A program made the position numbers and the translations under genes. Below the pieces are notes generated by a model that was given only the letters and a program-made list of their open reading frames with translations, had not been told where the DNA came from and ran no database searches. From an uncultured Lachnospiraceae bacterium (lineage in GTDB: Bacteria > Bacillota > Clostridia > Lachnospirales > Lachnospiraceae): 64,000 nt of DNA. This document shows positions 1 through 8,282 of this stretch, piece by piece. The stretch's first letter is position 1; every line of letters begins with the position of its first letter. The DNA lies in assembly GCA_910586015.1 (NCBI GenBank), contig CAJUGJ010000013.1, positions 1-64,000 of the forward strand, written 5' to 3'.

Positions 1-40
1 AAGTTCGTGAAAGGTGATATTTCGCGAACTTTACTATAAT
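1..40 (+). promoter_or_regulatory. Hairpin followed by a TATAAT box ahead of the first glycosyltransferase
   Basis: Bases 1-12 (AAGTTCGTGAAA) pair with 20-31 (TTTCGCGAACTT), with one G-U pair and a 7-base loop. A TATAAT hexamer follows at 35-40. There is no real T tract, so this is not a convincing terminator. It may be the end of an upstream unit cut by the window edge, with a promoter -10 element for the gene at 66. No good -35 element can be judged. Confidence 0.35.
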
Positions 41-65
41 CAAAGGAGCATTTAGAATTGGGAAA

Positions 66-1289
66 ATGAATAAGAAAGCACTGTTGATAACAACAGTAAG
101 TGGTTTTGTTCCACAATTTGAAATGGAAAATGTTAAATTGTTACAGGAGTTAGGATATGAAGTACACTATGCGTCTAACTTTAAAAATCCACACTATGGA
201 ACAGATAATCAGAGGTTAAAGAAAACAGGAATTCAAAACCACCAAATTGATTTTGTACGTTCTCCATATCACTTTTGGAAGAATTTAAAAGCTTATCATC
301 AACTGGTAAGACTGTTACAAAAGGATTTTTATGAACTGATACATTGTCATACACCAATGGGTGCAGTTTTAGCTAGACTTGCAGTACGTCGAATAAATGG
401 AAGAAAAAAAGGGATTTACGTTATTTATACTGCACATGGATTTCATTTTTATCAGGGTGCACCATTAAAAAATTGGATATTATATTATCCAGTAGAGCGA
501 TGGTTGGCAAAAGATGCTGATCTTTTGATTACTATGAATGAAGAAGATACATATCGCGCTAAAAAGATGTGCAGATATTTGACAACAAAAGTAAAATGGG
601 TGCATGGGGTAGGAATTGATCTTTCCTATTGGACAGGAAAAAATATTACTTCACAAGAAAAACAACATATACGTACAAAAATACGAAAAGAGTTGGGAAT
701 TTCTGGAGAAGCAACCATTTATTTGAGTGTAGGAGAATTAAGTAAACGAAAAAATCATCGAGTAGTGATTTCTGCCTTTACTAAACTAAAACAAAAACAA
801 CTCCTTTCAGAACAAAGTTACTATTTAATTGCAGGAAAAGGAACAAAGTTTTCCTCGCTAAAACGTCAGATTTATCGTGCTGGATTACAAAAACAAATTA
901 TTTTGTTAGGATATAGACAAGATATTAGAGAGCTTCTTTTTGCTGCAGATGTTTTTTTATTTCCTTCTTTACAAGAAGGGATGCCAGTGGCACTTTTAGA
1001 GGCAGCAGCGGCTGGCTTAGATTTACTTGCAGAAGATATCCGTGGAAATCAAGAAATTCTACAACATACAGATGGAATCTTGATTTCTGGAAAAAACAAA
1101 AGTGCATGGATAAAAGGATTACAAATAGAACAACAGCGAAGAGAACAAAAAGATTTAATAAAAATACCATTAGAACAGTCTTCGATAGAAAACGGACTGA
1201 AATTGTATGATAAAGCAGTTATTAAAAGACAGATGAAACGGGTTTATGAAACAGTTGTTTTAAAATCTGAAAAAGGAAACAAAAAATAA
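66..1289 (+). CDS. GT4 family glycosyltransferase
   Basis: A 407-residue GT-B fold enzyme that probably transfers a sugar from a nucleotide donor to a lipid-linked glycan on the cytoplasmic face. The N-terminal half has the usual acceptor-side features (HCHTPMGAVLARLA near residue 95, YTAHGFHFY near 122). The C-terminal half carries the donor-side signature SVGELSKRKNH (about 222) and the EX7E-type motif FPSLQEGMPVALLEA (about 303). These are typical of EpsD-like GT4 enzymes in Firmicute exopolysaccharide loci. The start at 66 has only a weak GGGAAAA site. The gene is 46 bases upstream of a GT2 gene in the same direction, so it belongs to the polysaccharide operon. The sugar specificity cannot be read from the sequence. 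Confidence 0.88.
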   Translation: MNKKALLITTVSGFVPQFEMENVKLLQELGYEVHYASNFKNPHYGTDNQRLKKTGIQNHQIDFVRSPYHFWKNLKAYHQLVRLLQKDFYELIHCHTPMGAVLARLAVRRINGRKKGIYVIYTAHGFHFYQGAPLKNWILYYPVERWLAKDADLLITMNEEDTYRAKKMCRYLTTKVKWVHGVGIDLSYWTGKNITSQEKQHIRTKIRKELGISGEATIYLSVGELSKRKNHRVVISAFTKLKQKQLLSEQSYYLIAGKGTKFSSLKRQIYRAGLQKQIILLGYRQDIRELLFAADVFLFPSLQEGMPVALLEAAAAGLDLLAEDIRGNQEILQHTDGILISGKNKSAWIKGLQIEQQRREQKDLIKIPLEQSSIENGLKLYDKAVIKRQMKRVYETVVLKSEKGNKK

Positions 1290-1335
1290 GAAGAGTTATA
1301 TTTAATAATGATATGAAAGAAGAGAATATCTTTCT

Positions 1336-2313
1336 ATGAAAAAAAACGTATATCCTTTCAAACCTACAGTTTTAGTTCTACTTTCTTGCTACAATGGACA
1401 AGCATATTTAAAAGAACAGTTAGATAGTATTTTGACACAAAAGAACTGTAATGTAGAATTATTGATCAGAGATGATGGCTCTGTAGATGATACAGTTTCT
1501 ATTCTCAAAGAGTATGAATATCATTATTCAAAATCAGGGGGAAGTGTAAAAATACTTCCCGTTCTTTATGGAAAAAATTTGGGTGTAATTCGAAGTTTCT
1601 TTATACTCTTACAACAGGCGTCGGTTTTACAGTATGATTATTATGCTCTCGCTGATCAGGATGATATATGGATGGAACATAAACTAAGTCATGCAGTTAA
1701 AACATTAGAAAAGGAATGTAGAAAGAAAAAGAGCAATATAAAAACATTTCCATGTCTATATGCAGGTGCAGTTCAACCAGTGGACGCTACAGGAAAAAGG
1801 CTTTCTACAGGAATGTCTTACTCTAAAGTTAGACCATCTTTTGGAAATGCTTTAATAGAAAATATCTGTACAGGTTGTACTTGTGTATTTTCAAAGGGAT
1901 TACTTTCTCTTTTAAAAGAAAAAACACCAAACTTTGTAATTATGCACGATTTTTGGTTATACTTAGTTGCTGCTGCTTTTGGAACAGTAATCTATGATCC
2001 ACAGCCATATGTATTTTATCGTCAGCATGAAAATAATACTGTCGGAATGGCTATTACCCGTTTAGAAAACTATAAAAGAAGATTAAAAAATTTTAAAAGA
2101 CATAGAGGACAATTATCAAAACAGGCAGGAGAGTTTTTTAAAATTTATAAAAATGTGATACCAAAAGAAAAGAAACAATTAACAAAATTATTAATAAAAA
2201 ATAAAAGAGATAAAACGATACGAAAGCAGTTACTTTTTGAAAAAAGAATTTATCGACAGAATTGGAAGGATGATTTTATCTTTAGAATATTTGGACTATT
2301 TGGGTTGCTCTAA
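1336..2313 (+). CDS. GT2 family glycosyltransferase, rhamnosyltransferase-like
   Basis: A 325-residue inverting GT-A enzyme. The N-terminus shows the nucleotide-binding start LLSCYNGQAYLKEQLDSIL, then RDDGSVDDT (about residue 47) and the metal-binding ADQDDIW (about 105). The ADQDDIW form is common among predicted rhamnosyltransferases, and rmlABCD for dTDP-L-rhamnose lies in the same locus, so rhamnosyl transfer is a reasonable inference. A conserved MHDFW segment lies near residue 205. The C-terminal 80 residues are very basic, which fits peripheral membrane association. It sits between two other glycosyltransferase genes with short gaps. Confidence 0.87.
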   Translation: MKKNVYPFKPTVLVLLSCYNGQAYLKEQLDSILTQKNCNVELLIRDDGSVDDTVSILKEYEYHYSKSGGSVKILPVLYGKNLGVIRSFFILLQQASVLQYDYYALADQDDIWMEHKLSHAVKTLEKECRKKKSNIKTFPCLYAGAVQPVDATGKRLSTGMSYSKVRPSFGNALIENICTGCTCVFSKGLLSLLKEKTPNFVIMHDFWLYLVAAAFGTVIYDPQPYVFYRQHENNTVGMAITRLENYKRRLKNFKRHRGQLSKQAGEFFKIYKNVIPKEKKQLTKLLIKNKRDKTIRKQLLFEKRIYRQNWKDDFIFRIFGLFGLL

Positions 2314-2337
2314 TAGATAAGATTCAATGGAGGGTAT

Positions 2338-4098
2338 ATGAGAATACTACTTAGAAAATGGAATACATTTTTACGAATCTTAGAAGAAGAAGGATTAAAA
2401 GCAGTTTTCTACATGATATATATAAAATTATTAGGAAAACTAAATATAAATCTTTCTTACGCTATTTGGAGAAGGAAAAATGAATTAAACCAAATTAATT
2501 TACAAAGATTATCATTTAAACCATTTTTATCTGTTATTCTACCTGTTTATAATGTAAAAAATAAATATTTAGAAGAATGTATTCGTTCTGTACTTTGTCA
2601 AACATATGATCATTGGGAATTATGTATTGTAGATGATGCTTCTACTATAACAGGAGTTAAAAAAATATTAAAAAAATATCAAAATAATAACAAAATTCAT
2701 ATAAAATACCGGAAAGAAAATGGGAATATTTCAAAAGCTACAAATGATGCAATTACAATGGCAAAGGGAGAATTTATTGTTTTTTTGGATTGTGATGATA
2801 CTTTGGCAAAGAATGCTTTATATGAAGTAGCCTTAAAAATCAATGATTTTCCTTTATGTGATGTGATTTATTCGGATGAGGATAAAATTACATCAATAGG
2901 AAGAAGATATCTTCCATTTTTTAAACCAGATTGGTCTCCAGATACAATAATGTCATTTATGTATACTTGTCATTTATCTGTTTATCGTAAAGATATATTA
3001 GAACAGATTGGAGGACTTCGTTCAGAATTTGATGGAGCACAAGATTATGATTTGATTTTACGTACAATGGAGATTACAGATAAGATTATACATATTCCAA
3101 AAATATTATATCATTGGAGAACACATAATCATTCTACAGCAAAAAATTTAGAAGCAAAACCATATATACAACAAGCAGCAAAAAGAGCGAAAGAAGAAGC
3201 TTTAAAAAGAAGAGGGATTAAAGCATTTTTAGAGTTTAAAAAGGATAGTTATCAGTGGAATGTAGTTTATCAAATAAATCCAAAAGTTCTTGTAAGTATT
3301 ATTTTATTATCTAAAGATCATCCAAATTTATTACAAGTTTGTATTCAAAGCTTGATTCGAACAATAAATATGCCATATGAGATAATTGTATGGGATAATG
3401 GAAGTAGCCTAGAAAATAGAAAAAAATATGAAAGAATATGCAATAATATAGGATGCAAATATTATTATGAAAAAGAAGATTTTAATTTTTCTAGCCAATG
3501 TAATAAAGCAGCAAAAAAAACAAAAGGATCCATATTACTATTTTTAAATGATGATATAGAAGCAATTAAGACTGGGTGGATGGAGCGAATGGCAGGACAT
3601 GTCTTATTGTCTCATGTAGGAGCAGTAGGAGCGAAGTTATATTATCCAAAAAGTAAACTAATTCAGCACTGTGGTGTAATTTCGCTTTGTTCTGGACCAA
3701 GTCATGTTCTTTTTGGTAAAGAAGATAACCAAAATTATTATTTTGGAAGAAATTGTTGTGTTTATAATTATAGTGCAGTAACAGGAGCTTGTTTTATGAT
3801 TCGGAAAGAAGTTTTTGAACAAGTGGGAGGTTTTGATGTAGAATTTCCAATAGATTATAATGATGTAGATTTATGTTACCGTTTATCCGAATCTGGATAT
3901 TATAATGTAGTTCGTAATGATGTTGTTTTATATCACTCTGAATCTGTTTCTAGAGGAAAAGTACAATATGATATACAAAAAAAAGCTCAACAAAAAAAAG
4001 CACTAAGCTTATTAAAATATAAACATCAAAAAAGAAAAAATGATCCATTTTATAATATTAATTTAACACAACACAGAGTGGATCTTAAAATAAAGTAG
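2338..4098 (+). CDS. Tandem GT2 glycosyltransferase with two catalytic domains
   Basis: A 586-residue protein with two GT-A domains. The first (about 60-290) has SVILPVYN, VDDAS, the DxD-like FLDCDDT and the segment FKPDWSP. The second (about 325-575) has IIVWDNGSS, LLFLNDDIEAI, GAKLYYP, a YSAVTGACFMIRK acceptor-loop segment and NDVDLCYRL. This architecture is common in rhamnan and O-antigen type clusters, where one polypeptide adds two sugars. A GGAGGG site precedes ATG 2338. The first domain is a clear relative of a degenerate domain in the 1193-residue protein at 8283, and the second is a relative of its active-looking GT2 domain. Confidence 0.88.
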   Translation: MRILLRKWNTFLRILEEEGLKAVFYMIYIKLLGKLNINLSYAIWRRKNELNQINLQRLSFKPFLSVILPVYNVKNKYLEECIRSVLCQTYDHWELCIVDDASTITGVKKILKKYQNNNKIHIKYRKENGNISKATNDAITMAKGEFIVFLDCDDTLAKNALYEVALKINDFPLCDVIYSDEDKITSIGRRYLPFFKPDWSPDTIMSFMYTCHLSVYRKDILEQIGGLRSEFDGAQDYDLILRTMEITDKIIHIPKILYHWRTHNHSTAKNLEAKPYIQQAAKRAKEEALKRRGIKAFLEFKKDSYQWNVVYQINPKVLVSIILLSKDHPNLLQVCIQSLIRTINMPYEIIVWDNGSSLENRKKYERICNNIGCKYYYEKEDFNFSSQCNKAAKKTKGSILLFLNDDIEAIKTGWMERMAGHVLLSHVGAVGAKLYYPKSKLIQHCGVISLCSGPSHVLFGKEDNQNYYFGRNCCVYNYSAVTGACFMIRKEVFEQVGGFDVEFPIDYNDVDLCYRLSESGYYNVVRNDVVLYHSESVSRGKVQYDIQKKAQQKKALSLLKYKHQKRKNDPFYNINLTQHRVDLKIK

Positions 4099-4108
4099 GT
4101 TAAAAAAG

Positions 4109-5482
4109 ATGAAAAAAAAGAGATATATACTTGGTATTTTGTTCTATGTTATATGTATACTGGGTTTAAATTTATTACTTTCCTTTATTGTTCGACATAA
4201 TAAAAAGGATTTAGAATTTATAGAATTAAAATTGAATTATAAAACACAATTACAAGATACAGTACAAGTGTTCTGGGGAGAAACAGAAGAATTTGTAGAA
4301 GAAAGTTCTCAAACAATTTTTTGTTCTAGTGGAAACTTAAAATTTCAAATTCCTACTTATATCTCTTATTTGCGAATTGATTTAGGAACACAGCCTGATA
4401 AAAAAGAAGTTACAGATATTATAATAAGTTATAGAAAATGGAATGAAAAATTTAATTTATTTCAAAAACAAAATTTTTTATATTCTAATGATATAGTACA
4501 TTTAGAAGAAATTCAAAATGGTGCAAAGTTAGAAACAATAGGACAGGATCCATACTGTGTATTTTATTTGGGATATCTGACAGGTCTAAAAAGAATTCAA
4601 GAAAAGCAAATAAATGAAAAAGTTTTATTTATCTGTAGTTGTTTAGATTTAATAGCTGTTTGTCTGTTTATATTTCGAAGAAAGGTAAAATTTATATGGA
4701 AGGTCTTTTTAAAAAATAGAAAAATGATATGGAAATTAGCATGTAATGATTTTAAAACAAAATATGCTGGTTCTTATTTCGGAATTTTTTGGGCATTTGT
4801 TCAGCCAATAATTACAATTACTCTATATTGGTTTGTATTTGAAGTTGGATTAAAGAATTCAAAAGTAGGAGAAACGCCTTTTGCAATATGGTTAATTGCT
4901 GGTTTAGTTCCTTGGTTTTTTCATTCAGATGTAGTAACCAATGTAACAAATTGTTTTATTGAGTACTCTTACTTAGTAAAAAAAATAAGATTTCCAGTTG
5001 GTATTTTACCACCGGTTAAGATGATATCTGCAATGTTTGTACATTTATTTTTTCTTATAATTTTATTACTTATATATTTGGGTTTTGGATATGAATTTAA
5101 GTTCTCTCTTTTTTGGTTATTATATTTTTCCTGCTGTATAGGAATCTATTCTTTAGCAATAAGTTCTATAACAAGTATATTATATGTCTTTTTTAAAGAT
5201 ATAGGACAAATTATAAGTATTATTTTACAAATTTTTATGTGGATAACACCTATTTTATGGAATTTAGAAACATTAAATATAAGATATATATGGATTTTCC
5301 AATTAAATCCTATGTATTATATTGTAAATGGATATCGCCAAATAATGTTTGGAACTCCTAAATTACTATCTTACAGATTTCTTATGACATCTTTTCAATT
5401 TTGGGCAGTTTGTATAGTATGCTTAACAATTGGATATAAGTTATTTTATCGATTAAAGCCACATTTTGCAGATGTTTTATAG
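4109..5482 (+). CDS. Wzm-type polysaccharide ABC exporter permease with an extra N-terminal extracytoplasmic domain
   Basis: The membrane subunit of an ABC-2 exporter that moves a lipid-linked polysaccharide or teichoic acid across the membrane. Residues about 205-457 are the normal Wzm/TagG/RfbA permease (WKLACNDFKTKYAGSYFGIFW start, six predicted membrane segments). The protein is 457 residues, against about 260-270 for usual members. The extra part is one membrane segment (about 7-29), a roughly 140-residue outside domain and a second membrane segment (about 172-193). The outside domain resembles the N-terminal outside domain of the YfhO-like protein at 14346 (DT.Q.F...EE.F pattern, then LRIDL versus LRLDL). 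It is followed 9 bases later by its ATPase gene. Confidence 0.88.
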   Translation: MKKKRYILGILFYVICILGLNLLLSFIVRHNKKDLEFIELKLNYKTQLQDTVQVFWGETEEFVEESSQTIFCSSGNLKFQIPTYISYLRIDLGTQPDKKEVTDIIISYRKWNEKFNLFQKQNFLYSNDIVHLEEIQNGAKLETIGQDPYCVFYLGYLTGLKRIQEKQINEKVLFICSCLDLIAVCLFIFRRKVKFIWKVFLKNRKMIWKLACNDFKTKYAGSYFGIFWAFVQPIITITLYWFVFEVGLKNSKVGETPFAIWLIAGLVPWFFHSDVVTNVTNCFIEYSYLVKKIRFPVGILPPVKMISAMFVHLFFLIILLLIYLGFGYEFKFSLFWLLYFSCCIGIYSLAISSITSILYVFFKDIGQIISIILQIFMWITPILWNLETLNIRYIWIFQLNPMYYIVNGYRQIMFGTPKLLSYRFLMTSFQFWAVCIVCLTIGYKLFYRLKPHFADVL

Positions 5483-5491
5483 GAGGAGAGA

Positions 5492-6691
5492 ATGACTGAA
5501 GAAATAGTAATTAAGGTAGAACATATGAGTAAAGTTTATCCATTATACGAAAAAAAGACAGATCGATTAAAAGAAACTTTTTTTGGGAAAAAACTTCATA
5601 AAGAATATTTTGCTTTAAAAAATATTACATTTACAATATTTAAAGGAGAAAACATTGGATTACTTGGAGTAAATGGAGCAGGAAAATCTACATTATTAAA
5701 AATATTAACAGGAATTTTAACACCTACTGAAGGAAATGTAGAGGTAAATGGAAGAGTATCTGCATTATTAGAACTTGGAGCAGGATTTAATATGGAGTAC
5801 ACAGGAATTGAAAACATTCATTTGAATGGGACTATTATGGGATACTCTGAAACAGAGATTGAAAAACGAAAACAAGAAATTATTGATTTTGCAGAAATAG
5901 GGGAATATATTTATCAACCAATAAAAACCTATTCTAGTGGGATGTTTGCTCGTCTTGCTTTTGCAGTAGCAGTTAATGTAGAACCAGAAATATTAATTGT
6001 AGACGAAGCTTTATCAGTTGGAGATATCCAGTTTCAAATTAAATGTTTAAAAAAAATGAAAGAAATGATGGATAGTGGAACAACTGTTTTATTTGTATCA
6101 CATGATATTAGTGCAATCCGAAGATTTTGTACACGTGGAATTTGGATTCATAATGGTGAAATTCAAAAAGACGGTGAAGTTAATGAAGTAGCAGATGAAT
6201 ATTTAGGATTTTTGCGTTTTAAGAAAGAAAAAGAACAGACAATAATATCATCTTTAAATGAATTTCAGGATAAGAATACTATAGTTGCAGAACTTGTCCA
6301 TTTTGCAATGTTAGATCGTACAGGAAATGAAAGATATGAATATGAATTAGACGAATATATAAAACTACAAATAGTTTATGATGTTTATGATGATAAAATT
6401 AAAGATCCTGTTTTAGGTGCAGCAATTATGCGAGAAGATCATACTTATATTTGTGGAGTAAATACCTTACTTGATAAAGTAAAAATACCTTGGAAGTATG
6501 GAAGAAATATATTTTATCTCGAATATCCTTTAGGAATTAGAGCAGTTGGAGGAAAATATTATTTTGATATTGCCATTTTTGACGAAACAGCTACTGTACA
6601 AATTCAATATATTAAAAATATTAAACAGTTTAAAATAATTTCAGAATATAAAGGAGAAGGTTGTTGTATTATTCCTCATGAATGGAAATAG
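5492..6691 (+). CDS. Wzt-type polysaccharide ABC exporter ATPase with C-terminal glycan-recognition domain
   Basis: The ATPase partner of the permease at 4109. Walker A is GVNGAGKST (59-67), the ABC signature is SSGMFARL (148-155), Walker B is ILIVDEA (167-173), and the switch histidine is in FVSHD. After the ATPase, residues about 245-399 form an additional beta-rich domain of the Wzt C-terminal type, which in studied systems binds the finished end of the exported glycan. The SD is AGGAGGAG ahead of ATG 5492. The next gene encodes a methyltransferase with a coiled coil. In O9a-type systems, chain-terminating methylation read by Wzt-C sets chain length, so the neighbourhood suggests a similar terminator-controlled export. 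Confidence 0.92.
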   Translation: MTEEIVIKVEHMSKVYPLYEKKTDRLKETFFGKKLHKEYFALKNITFTIFKGENIGLLGVNGAGKSTLLKILTGILTPTEGNVEVNGRVSALLELGAGFNMEYTGIENIHLNGTIMGYSETEIEKRKQEIIDFAEIGEYIYQPIKTYSSGMFARLAFAVAVNVEPEILIVDEALSVGDIQFQIKCLKKMKEMMDSGTTVLFVSHDISAIRRFCTRGIWIHNGEIQKDGEVNEVADEYLGFLRFKKEKEQTIISSLNEFQDKNTIVAELVHFAMLDRTGNERYEYELDEYIKLQIVYDVYDDKIKDPVLGAAIMREDHTYICGVNTLLDKVKIPWKYGRNIFYLEYPLGIRAVGGKYYFDIAIFDETATVQIQYIKNIKQFKIISEYKGEGCCIIPHEWK

Positions 6692-6706
6692 GAAAGTAGG
6701 AAGATA

Positions 6707-8242
6707 ATGGATAAATATAATTTTTCACTTGATTTGGATACAGAAAATTCTATTTCTCTTATAATAGATATGCTAGAAAAAAATAGTATAGTTTTAGAAA
6801 TTGGACCTGCACATGGAAGACTTACAAAATATATGAAACAAGTACTTTCTTGTACAATAGATATTGTAGAATTAGAAGATAAAGCAGGAATTTATGCAAA
6901 ACAATATGCTAGAAATGCTTTTCTTGGAAAAGAGGGAGATGTAGAATCAAACTTTTGGTATGAGAAATTAAAACAAGAAAAATATGATTTTATTATTTTA
7001 GCAGATATTTTAGAACATTTAAGAGAACCTGAAAAGTTATTAAACCGATGTAAAAAATTATTATCTCCAAAGGGTGCTATATTGTTGTCAGTGCCAAATT
7101 TAGCTCATACAGATGTAATTTTAAATTTATTAAATGATCAATTTGACTATCAAGAAATCGGACTACTTGATAATACTCATATTCATTTCTTTACTTATGA
7201 ATCTTTACAAAAAATCGTTGAAAAGACAGGATTAGAAGCTATAGTAAAAAAAGCTACTTATTGTTCTGTAGGATTTGCTGGATTAAATACAAATTATAAT
7301 CAAGTATCTCGGGATTTAGCAAGAGAACTAAAAAAGAGAAAATATGGAGAAATTTATCAATTTGTATGGAAGTTACAAAAGAAAGAAAAACTCATTCAAA
7401 AACAAATTGTTTTAAATGAATCTTATAATAATTGTTATGAAAGCAAACTGTATCTTTTGACAAATTCAAATATAGAGTATTCCGAAAATCAAGTTATCAT
7501 ATTTAAAATTAATCCAGAACAAGAGGAAATTACTCTCACATTTGATATTACAGGATATGAAGAAATAAAACAGATTCGATTAGATCCTTTAAATGTAAAT
7601 TGTATTTACAAATTAAATAATATTAGTATAAATAAAGGAAATATAAAATTACCAATTCTTTATCAAAATGGAATAGAAATAGTAGATGGAATACAAATTT
7701 GTGGTACAGATGATCCATATATTATTTGTAATTTTCCAAAGGAAAAGAGTACAAAAATTGAAGTAAGCTATACTATTTTAGCATATGATACAAAATTTAT
7801 TGAAAAACTAGAAGAGAACTTAAAACAAAAAAGATATTCGAAAAAACAACTAGAATTTGAGGAAAAAACACTAGAAAGTCAGTTAAAAGAAAAGGATATT
7901 CGAATTGGACAACTAGATTGGAAAGTGCATGAATTAGAAAGAGATCTAGGACTTAGAAAGAGAATTATTATAAAAATAACACAACAATTAAAACAGAATA
8001 AACAACAACTTAAAGAAGAAAAGATAAAAAGCATAGAATTTCAAAAAAAGGATATTCGGATCGGACAACTAGATTGGAAAGTGCATGAACTAGAAAAATA
8101 TATTAATAATTTAGAAATAAAACAACAAGAATTAATAGAAGAGAATATTAATTTAAAACAGCATTGGAAAGACATTCAAAAATTAAATGAACGTATTAAT
8201 CAAATAAAAAAGCGTTCTGGATGGACAATACGAAAAAGATAG
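6707..8242 (+). CDS. SAM-dependent methyltransferase with C-terminal coiled coil (candidate chain-terminating enzyme)
   Basis: A 511-residue protein. Residues about 15-200 are a class I methyltransferase: motif I is VLEIGPAHGRLTKYM (29-43), an acidic motif VELED comes next, then ILADILEHL (about 100). A central region (about 230-360) looks beta-rich and is not recognised. Residues about 365-510 are strongly predicted coiled coil, rich in Lys, Glu and Gln. The coiled coil contains a duplicated segment, RIGQLDWKVHELE, encoded by two 50-base stretches (7891-7940 and 8046-8095) that differ at three bases. Coiled-coil length acts as a ruler in WbdD-type chain terminators. The position next to wzt supports that role, but it is an inference. 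Confidence 0.75.
   Translation: MDKYNFSLDLDTENSISLIIDMLEKNSIVLEIGPAHGRLTKYMKQVLSCTIDIVELEDKAGIYAKQYARNAFLGKEGDVESNFWYEKLKQEKYDFIILADILEHLREPEKLLNRCKKLLSPKGAILLSVPNLAHTDVILNLLNDQFDYQEIGLLDNTHIHFFTYESLQKIVEKTGLEAIVKKATYCSVGFAGLNTNYNQVSRDLARELKKRKYGEIYQFVWKLQKKEKLIQKQIVLNESYNNCYESKLYLLTNSNIEYSENQVIIFKINPEQEEITLTFDITGYEEIKQIRLDPLNVNCIYKLNNISINKGNIKLPILYQNGIEIVDGIQICGTDDPYIICNFPKEKSTKIEVSYTILAYDTKFIEKLEENLKQKRYSKKQLEFEEKTLESQLKEKDIRIGQLDWKVHELERDLGLRKRIIIKITQQLKQNKQQLKEEKIKSIEFQKKDIRIGQLDWKVHELEKYINNLEIKQQELIEENINLKQHWKDIQKLNERINQIKKRSGWTIRKR
7891..8095 (+). repeat. 50-bp direct repeat inside the coiled-coil coding region
   Basis: Copies at 7891-7940 and 8046-8095 match at 47 of 50 positions by eye. 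The repeat period is 155 bases, so the copies are not in the same reading phase by simple tandem duplication, yet both encode RIGQLDWKVHELE in the gene frame. This points to a recent internal copy of a coiled-coil block. Confidence 0.8.
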
Positions 8243-8282
8243 CTATTTATATTAAAGAAAAAAGTGAGGTATAAACAGAAAT

